Shown here in pieces: positions 4,940-9,062 of a stretch of 9,062 nucleotides of DNA. The DNA is taken from contig SLGL01000062.1 of the NCBI GenBank assembly GCA_007123785.1, positions 1 to 9,062 on the forward strand, in the 5' to 3' direction. A model generated the notes under the pieces. It saw only the letters and a list, made by a program, of their open reading frames with translations, was not told the origin of the DNA and made no database searches. Position 1 is the first letter of the stretch; each line of letters opens with the position of its first letter. The position numbers and the translations under genes are program-made. This stretch comes from Balneolaceae bacterium (GTDB lineage: Bacteria > Bacteroidota > Rhodothermia > Balneolales > Balneolaceae).

Positions 4940-7348
4940 TTATGCTCTTAGTTTTGCTCCTGCTGTTTTTTCAAGTGTCTGAACAATTTTTTGAACTACA
5001 GGCTCTACATCTTTGATGTTCAATGTTTTATTACTATCCAAAAAAGTAAGCCTAAAAGCAATACTTTTTTTACCTTTTCCGAGATTTTCTCCTTCATAAA
5101 CATCAAAAACCGTAACCGATTTCAGTAAAACTCCGGCTGTCTCTTTAATCTGTTTTGCCAAATCACCTGCGCGAACCGACGCATCAACGGTAAATGCGGC
5201 ATCAAATTCGAATGTGGGAAAACGAGGAACCGCAGTGTAGGTGATTTGTTTTTGTGCCAGACCGAGGTCAAAAAGCCGGGTTACATTCACTTCGGCTGCA
5301 AACGCATCTTGTTCCACATCAAAACCTTTCAGAAGAGTTTCTTCCGTTTCATTCAGCACGCCCACTATCTCCTCTTTGTACCAGTAGCGGAGGCTTTGGT
5401 TCCCTTTTGTCTCTTGAACAATATCATCGGCAATTCCCAGGTCATGGAACAACGCTTCTATATCTGCCTTCAGGTCAAATATTGTCCAGGGCTGAGTCTC
5501 GCTCTGCCAATTATCCTCTTTGCGGTTTCCGCAGAGGCCAAATAGAAGATGAATCTGTTCTTCTACGCCTTTAATCCATGTTCCATTATCACTTTTGCGG
5601 AACACATGCCCGATTTCGAAAAACTTGAGATTTACTGCGTTCCGGTTCAGATTGTAGCGCAGGGCTTTCAAAAATCCGCCTGTCAGATGGGTTCTGAGTG
5701 TGGTATTTTCCTGAGAAACCGGATTGAGTGTGTGGATTTGCAGTTCTTCACCGGCAAGTAAATCAGCCTCTTTTTTGGAAAGGAGTGAGTTTGTTGAAAT
5801 TTCTTTATAACCCAGCGACTTGGCTAATGAACGAAGGCGCTGCTGGAATTGCTCTGCTTCCGAGAGCGGTTCAGGAGCTATGAACGGGGCCGATTCAGGC
5901 TTTGGGATGTTATTGTAATCGTAAACACGGCCTACCTCTTCTATCAGGTCTACTTCGCGGGTAACATCAGGCCGAAAAGTTGGAACGGAGCAAAGTAATC
6001 GGCCGCTGGCTTCTTCTACGCCAAATTCAAGTTTTTGAAGGATGGATTGGATTTTGTCTTTTCCGAGTTTGGTGCCTAAAAGATGATTTACCCTGGATGG
6101 GCGCAGTGGAACAATTTGCGGGTCAGTTTTTACGGGATGAACATCTTCAGCCCCCTCCAGGATCGTTCCCCCTGTAATCTCTGCGATCAGTTCGGCTGCA
6201 CGTTTTGCCGCCCGTAATTGAAGATTGGGGTCGATACCCCGCTCGAAACGATAGGAACTGTCAGTTTGTAAGGCGAGCTGTTTGGAAGTTTTCCGGACCG
6301 ATGATGGGTCGAAGTAGGCGCTTTCGATAAGAATTTTGGAGGTTTTTTCAGTGACTTCGCTGTTTTCGCCACCCATCACACCGGCAATAGCAACCGGGCC
6401 GTTTCCGTCACAAATAAAAAGGGAACCGGCTGGAACTGTTCGTTCAATGCTGTCGAGTGTGGTAAATTTCGTCACCTCATCAAAACTCTTTACTATTATT
6501 TTTTTCTTTCCAATCAGGCCATAGTCGAAGGCGTGCAGGGGCTGGCCGATTTCGTGAAGCACGTAATTGGTTACATCCACGACATTGTTAATGGGCCGCA
6601 GGCCAATTGCTGTCAACCTGTTTTTAAGCCAGGCGGGTGATTCGTCTACTTTCACATTTTCCACAATCAACCCAACATAGCGATGGCATTTATCCGGGTC
6701 TTCTATTTTGATGGAAATTTCTTCGGTAAGTGCGGTATTTGCGACAGTGGCTTCTTTGTAAGGATTTTTCAGTTTCGCGTCAACCACTGCCGAGAGGTCT
6801 CTCGCTACTCCGATGTGGCAGGCGGCATCGGGCCGGTTTGGGGTGAGTCCGATTTCAAAAACGGTATCTTTTTCGGTGTTGAGAACTTTTTTAAGAGGAG
6901 TGCCCACGCTGGTATCGCCATTCAGTACCATAATACCGGTGTGGTCGTCGCTGGGACCCAGTTCAGCTTCAGAACAGGTCATACCCTGAGATGTTTCGCC
7001 GCGAATTTTGGTTTTTTTGATGGTCAGGTAGCTGCCATCTTTCATCGGAACGGGAATGGTGGCACCTATTTTGGCAACCGGTACTTTCTGTCCGGCAGCA
7101 ACATTGGGTGCGCCACAAACGATCTGAACCTGTTCGTCTCCTGTGTTCACATCACAAAGTACAAGTTTATCGGCATTGGGATGATTTCGGACATCCAGAA
7201 CTTCACCTACGACAAATCCTTCAAAATCGGAACCGGTCTCTTCAATTTCTTCCACTTCAAGTCCGAGAAGGGTGAGCTTGTCGGCCGTTTCTTCCGGTGA
7301 GATGTTAAAATCGAGGTATTGTCTGAGCCAATTGTAAGAAATTTTCAT
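4940..7348 (-). CDS. pheT: Phenylalanyl-tRNA synthetase beta subunit
   Basis: An 802-residue beta chain of the cytoplasmic (alpha-beta)2 enzyme that charges tRNA-Phe, the usual bacterial length. Domains in order: N-terminal helix (about 1-38); EMAP-type tRNA-binding OB fold (about 42-152, with VRNHPNADKLVLCDVNTG at 53-70 and VCGAPN at 77-82); B3/B4 editing region (about 215-395, with RPINNVVDVTNYVLHEIGQP at 251-270 and AGVMGGENSEVT at 322-333); B5 (about 405-480, with TFRPDVTREVDLIEEVGRVY at 457-476); catalytic-like core (about 495-695); and the ferredoxin-fold anticodon-binding domain (about 705-802). In that last domain the usual RRD-like motif after the FP pair is replaced by FEFD (PRFPTFEFDAAF, 708-719). 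The gene follows pheS after 70 bases that contain a hairpin. No Shine-Dalgarno sequence is visible. Identity is certain. Confidence 0.98.
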   Translation of the reverse strand: MKISYNWLRQYLDFNISPEETADKLTLLGLEVEEIEETGSDFEGFVVGEVLDVRNHPNADKLVLCDVNTGDEQVQIVCGAPNVAAGQKVPVAKIGATIPVPMKDGSYLTIKKTKIRGETSQGMTCSEAELGPSDDHTGIMVLNGDTSVGTPLKKVLNTEKDTVFEIGLTPNRPDAACHIGVARDLSAVVDAKLKNPYKEATVANTALTEEISIKIEDPDKCHRYVGLIVENVKVDESPAWLKNRLTAIGLRPINNVVDVTNYVLHEIGQPLHAFDYGLIGKKKIIVKSFDEVTKFTTLDSIERTVPAGSLFICDGNGPVAIAGVMGGENSEVTEKTSKILIESAYFDPSSVRKTSKQLALQTDSSYRFERGIDPNLQLRAAKRAAELIAEITGGTILEGAEDVHPVKTDPQIVPLRPSRVNHLLGTKLGKDKIQSILQKLEFGVEEASGRLLCSVPTFRPDVTREVDLIEEVGRVYDYNNIPKPESAPFIAPEPLSEAEQFQQRLRSLAKSLGYKEISTNSLLSKKEADLLAGEELQIHTLNPVSQENTTLRTHLTGGFLKALRYNLNRNAVNLKFFEIGHVFRKSDNGTWIKGVEEQIHLLFGLCGNRKEDNWQSETQPWTIFDLKADIEALFHDLGIADDIVQETKGNQSLRYWYKEEIVGVLNETEETLLKGFDVEQDAFAAEVNVTRLFDLGLAQKQITYTAVPRFPTFEFDAAFTVDASVRAGDLAKQIKETAGVLLKSVTVFDVYEGENLGKGKKSIAFRLTFLDSNKTLNIKDVEPVVQKIVQTLEKTAGAKLRA

Positions 7349-7374
7349 ATCTGAAAAGAGTGATACATTCAGGT

Positions 7375-7404
7375 GAGAGTTATTTTAAAAAACGTTCAAC
7401 TCTC
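7375..7404 (-). repeat. Hairpin in the pheS-pheT spacer
   Basis: GAGAGTT (7375-7381) and AACTCTC (7398-7404) are perfect 7-base inverted arms around a 16-base AT-rich loop. On the transcript the hairpin lies between the pheS stop and the pheT start. It is not followed by a U-run, so it is unlikely to stop transcription, but it could mark a processing site or tune pheT expression. Confidence 0.3.
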
Positions 7405-7418
7405 TTTACTTCAGTTTG

Positions 7419-8429
7419 TTATGATTTGAATTGTTGTAAAAAACGGATGTCGTTATCGTAAAGAAGGCGGATGTCGTCAATTCCATAGCGCAGCATGGCG
7501 ATACGGTCCACCCCCATGCCAAAAGCGAAACCTGTGTAAGTTTCTGGATCCACATCTACTGCTTTAAAAACGTTTGGGTCTACCATGCCTGCACCGAGAA
7601 TTTCGAGCCACTGCCCTCCTTTATCGCTTTCCCACCAGATATCCATTTCGAGACTGGGTTCGGTAAACGGAAAGAAGGAGGGACGCACCCGGTATTTTAC
7701 GTCACTGCCATACATCAGCCGGGCAAACATCACGAGAGTTTCGATCAGTTCACCGAGAGTAACATTCTTATCCACGTACAACCCTTCTACCTGATTAAAC
7801 TGAAAGTAGGATTTTGCTGTTACAGCTTCGTTGCGAAAAACACGCCCGGGCATAATAGACCTGACCGGTGGCTGCTGTTCTTTCATCAGGCGGATCTGTA
7901 CCGGAGATGTATGGGTTCGAAGCACCAGGTCGTCAATGTCGGGATCATCAGATTTACGCACAAAAAAAGTGTCCTGCATATCGCGGGCGGGGTGGTCGGG
8001 CGGGAAGTTGAGTGCTGTAAAGTTATGGAAATCGTCCTCCAGTTCCGGTCCGTCGGCAATATTGAATCCCAGCCGGAGAAAAATCTGCTTAATCTCATCC
8101 AGCGCCTGTGTAAGCGGATGATAGGAGCCGGTGTAGGCGGGCTCAACAGGCAAGGTGATGTCATCGAGTGCACCGAACACTTTTTTGGAGTCGGATTCCA
8201 GCGAGGTTTTTGCTTCATCAAATACCGATTGAGCTATGTTTTTGACTTCGTTCATCGCTTTGCCTACTCTGGCTTTCTGTTCGTTGGGCACAGAGCCCAT
8301 AAGTCCGAACATTTTTTGAATCTTACCGTTTCTGGAGAGAAATTCAAGCCGGAAAGCTTCCAGGTCCTCTTCATTGTTAATGATGAAGGTTTTAATTTCC
8401 TGTTTGATGGTGTTGATTTTGTCGATCAT
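7419..8429 (-). CDS. pheS: Phenylalanyl-tRNA synthetase alpha subunit
   Basis: A 336-residue catalytic alpha chain that activates phenylalanine with ATP and transfers it to tRNA-Phe. The first 85 residues or so are the helical coiled-coil arm that contacts tRNA. The class II core follows: HPLTQALDEIKQIF (104-117), LNFPPDHPARDMQDTFFV (140-157), LRTHTSPVQIR (170-180), motif 2 MPGRVFRNEAV (193-203) with R199, substrate-pocket residues FFPFTEPSLEMD (252-263), and motif 3 GFAFGMGVDRIAML (300-313) with R309. The protein contains no cysteine: where some Bacteroidota have a cysteine-rich insert before the WVEILG-type motif, this one has only WWESDKGGQWLEILG (265-279). The ATG at 8429 gives the usual length. 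The strong terminator upstream implies its own promoter between about 8430 and 8549, which I could not locate. Confidence 0.98.
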   Translation of the reverse strand: MIDKINTIKQEIKTFIINNEEDLEAFRLEFLSRNGKIQKMFGLMGSVPNEQKARVGKAMNEVKNIAQSVFDEAKTSLESDSKKVFGALDDITLPVEPAYTGSYHPLTQALDEIKQIFLRLGFNIADGPELEDDFHNFTALNFPPDHPARDMQDTFFVRKSDDPDIDDLVLRTHTSPVQIRLMKEQQPPVRSIMPGRVFRNEAVTAKSYFQFNQVEGLYVDKNVTLGELIETLVMFARLMYGSDVKYRVRPSFFPFTEPSLEMDIWWESDKGGQWLEILGAGMVDPNVFKAVDVDPETYTGFAFGMGVDRIAMLRYGIDDIRLLYDNDIRFLQQFKS

Positions 8430-8509
8430 GGAGTCTGTAAATCGGGAGCAGATATTAGCTTAAAATGTAAAATATACGGTACCTGAAGGTAAGATTTATT
8501 TAGCAGAGC

Positions 8510-8540
8510 AATCAAAATTTTCAGGCAAAACATTTTGATT
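8510..8540. repeat. 9-base inverted repeat upstream of pheS
   Basis: AATCAAAAT (8510-8518) and ATTTTGATT (8532-8540) are perfect inverted arms with a 13-base spacer. The repeat lies 81-111 bases before the pheS ATG and just past the rplT terminator. It could be an operator for pheST or an extra 3' hairpin of the ribosomal transcript. AT-rich composition makes chance a real alternative. Confidence 0.3.
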
Positions 8541-8549
8541 AACGGACAT

Positions 8550-8587
8550 AAAAAAACCGGCAAACCAAATTATTGATCTGCCGGTTT
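8550..8587 (-). terminator. Intrinsic terminator after rplT
   Basis: On the minus strand AAACCGGCA (complement of 8579-8587) pairs with TGCCGGTTT (complement of 8554-8562), a perfect 9-bp GC-containing stem with a 16-base loop, running straight into a U-tract (A-run 8550-8556 on the plus strand). It lies about 20 bases after the rplT stop and separates the ribosomal operon from pheST. Confidence 0.85.
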
Positions 8588-8605
8588 AAGTAAAACAAAA
8601 GAGAT

Positions 8606-8953
8606 TTACTTCACAGCTTCTTTAACGATAGCGGAAAATGTTTCAGGATCACGAACTGCGATGTCTGCAAGCATTTTTCTGTTAAGGTCGATATTGTTCT
8701 CTTTGAGGCCGTGGATTAACCTGGCATAGGTGGTTCCGTTGAGGCGGGCCGCAGCATTGATACGTGTAATCCAGAGCCTGCGGAAAAGTCTTTTGCGAAC
8801 TTTCCGGTCGCGGTATTGGTACAAGAGACCTTTTTCAACCGCATTTTTGGCAACGGTATAAACGTTTTTGCGTCTGCCCCAGTAGCCTTTCGCCTGGTCT
8901 AAAATTTTTCGGCGACGGCGACGGGAAGCCACCAGATTTCGTGAACGTGGCAT
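8606..8953 (-). CDS. rplT: 50S ribosomal protein L20
   Basis: A 115-residue L20, an early 23S rRNA-binding protein needed for large-subunit assembly and, in many bacteria, a translational repressor of its own operon. The basic N-terminal extension (MPRSRNLVASRRRRRKIL), the core AKGYWGRRKN (21-30) and RKRLFRRLWITRINAAAR (53-70), and the C-terminal RNA-binding half (HGLKENNIDLNRKMLADIAV, 81-100) are all canonical, as is the length. It follows rpmI by 32 bases, the normal infC-rpmI-rplT arrangement. Any L20 autoregulatory leader would lie before infC, outside the window. Confidence 0.98.
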   Translation of the reverse strand: MPRSRNLVASRRRRRKILDQAKGYWGRRKNVYTVAKNAVEKGLLYQYRDRKVRKRLFRRLWITRINAAARLNGTTYARLIHGLKENNIDLNRKMLADIAVRDPETFSAIVKEAVK

Positions 8954-8985
8954 TTTATCTAACGTTTAGGAGTTAATAAATTTGT

Positions 8986-9062
8986 TTAGTGATCATATGG
9001 GAGAAGCGCTTTGATTGACTTTTCATTGGTTTCGTGAACCAGTGTATCTTTTCCGAGATTTC
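8986..9062 (-). CDS. rpmI: 50S ribosomal protein L35, C-terminal end (truncated by the window)
   Basis: The last 24 codons and stop of a minus-strand frame read NLGKDTLVHETNEKSIKALL followed by PYDH. This matches the L35 C-terminus, where a conserved V..(T/D)..(K)..I..LLPY pattern ends the protein. The position directly before rplT confirms it. The N-terminal two thirds of the protein of about 65 residues are beyond the window edge. Confidence 0.87.
   Translation of the reverse strand, partial: NLGKDTLVHETNEKSIKALLPYDH

Noticed and set aside
6683..7300. Plus-strand open frame of 205 codons
   Set aside because: It lies wholly antisense to the tRNA-binding and editing regions of pheT and resembles no protein family.
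7911..8486. Plus-strand open frame of 191 codons
   Set aside because: It is antisense to pheS, with no domain and no promoter or ribosome-binding site.
1..9062. CRISPR array, complete insertion sequence, rRNA or tRNA gene
   Set aside because: No regularly spaced direct repeats, no transposase, and no cloverleaf or rRNA-like sequence were seen.

Overview
The window comes from a bacterium that looks like a member of the Bacteroidota or a close relative, with Balneola-like lineages as my best guess. The reasons are the ribosomal protein / pheS / pheT / coiled-coil protein / zapA gene order, a PheS sequence of the type seen in that group (RNEAVTAKSYFQFNQVEGLY), and the near absence of Shine-Dalgarno sequences before start codons. 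The placement is an inference from family knowledge, not a database result. Base composition is moderate, with AT-rich gaps between genes.

Layout. The left end (1-1068, minus strand) carries the first 356 residues of a xylulokinase that runs off the window. A 165-base divergent spacer containing two inverted repeats separates it from the only plus-strand gene, a stand-alone PTS EIIC-type membrane protein (1234-2238). A 300-base convergent gap with several hairpins and a phased AAGATA repeat follows. All remaining genes are on the minus strand. Read in the direction of transcription they are: the end of rpmI (L35), rplT (L20), a strong intrinsic terminator, pheS, pheT, a small ZapB-like coiled-coil protein, zapA, a 340-base gap with a highly structured 178-base segment, a YmdB-family phosphodiesterase, and a LolD-type ABC ATPase.

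How the genes work together. rpmI and rplT are the end of the usual infC-rpmI-rplT ribosomal operon. pheS and pheT encode the two subunits of phenylalanyl-tRNA synthetase. The two small genes after pheT, tightly packed with each other, encode a coiled-coil protein and ZapA, probably division-ring factors co-transcribed with the synthetase. ymdB and lolD are separated by one base and probably form a second transcript. xylB and the EIIC-like gene diverge from a common regulatory spacer and probably form a sugar-use locus.

Most of the window is ordinary housekeeping content. The part most worth a second look is the zapA-ymdB gap. Five mutually compatible base-paired stems lie within 150 bases, an 8-base direct repeat brackets the structured segment, and one reading frame is open all the way through. 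The segment may be a non-coding RNA or a small MITE-like insertion; the sequence alone does not decide between them.
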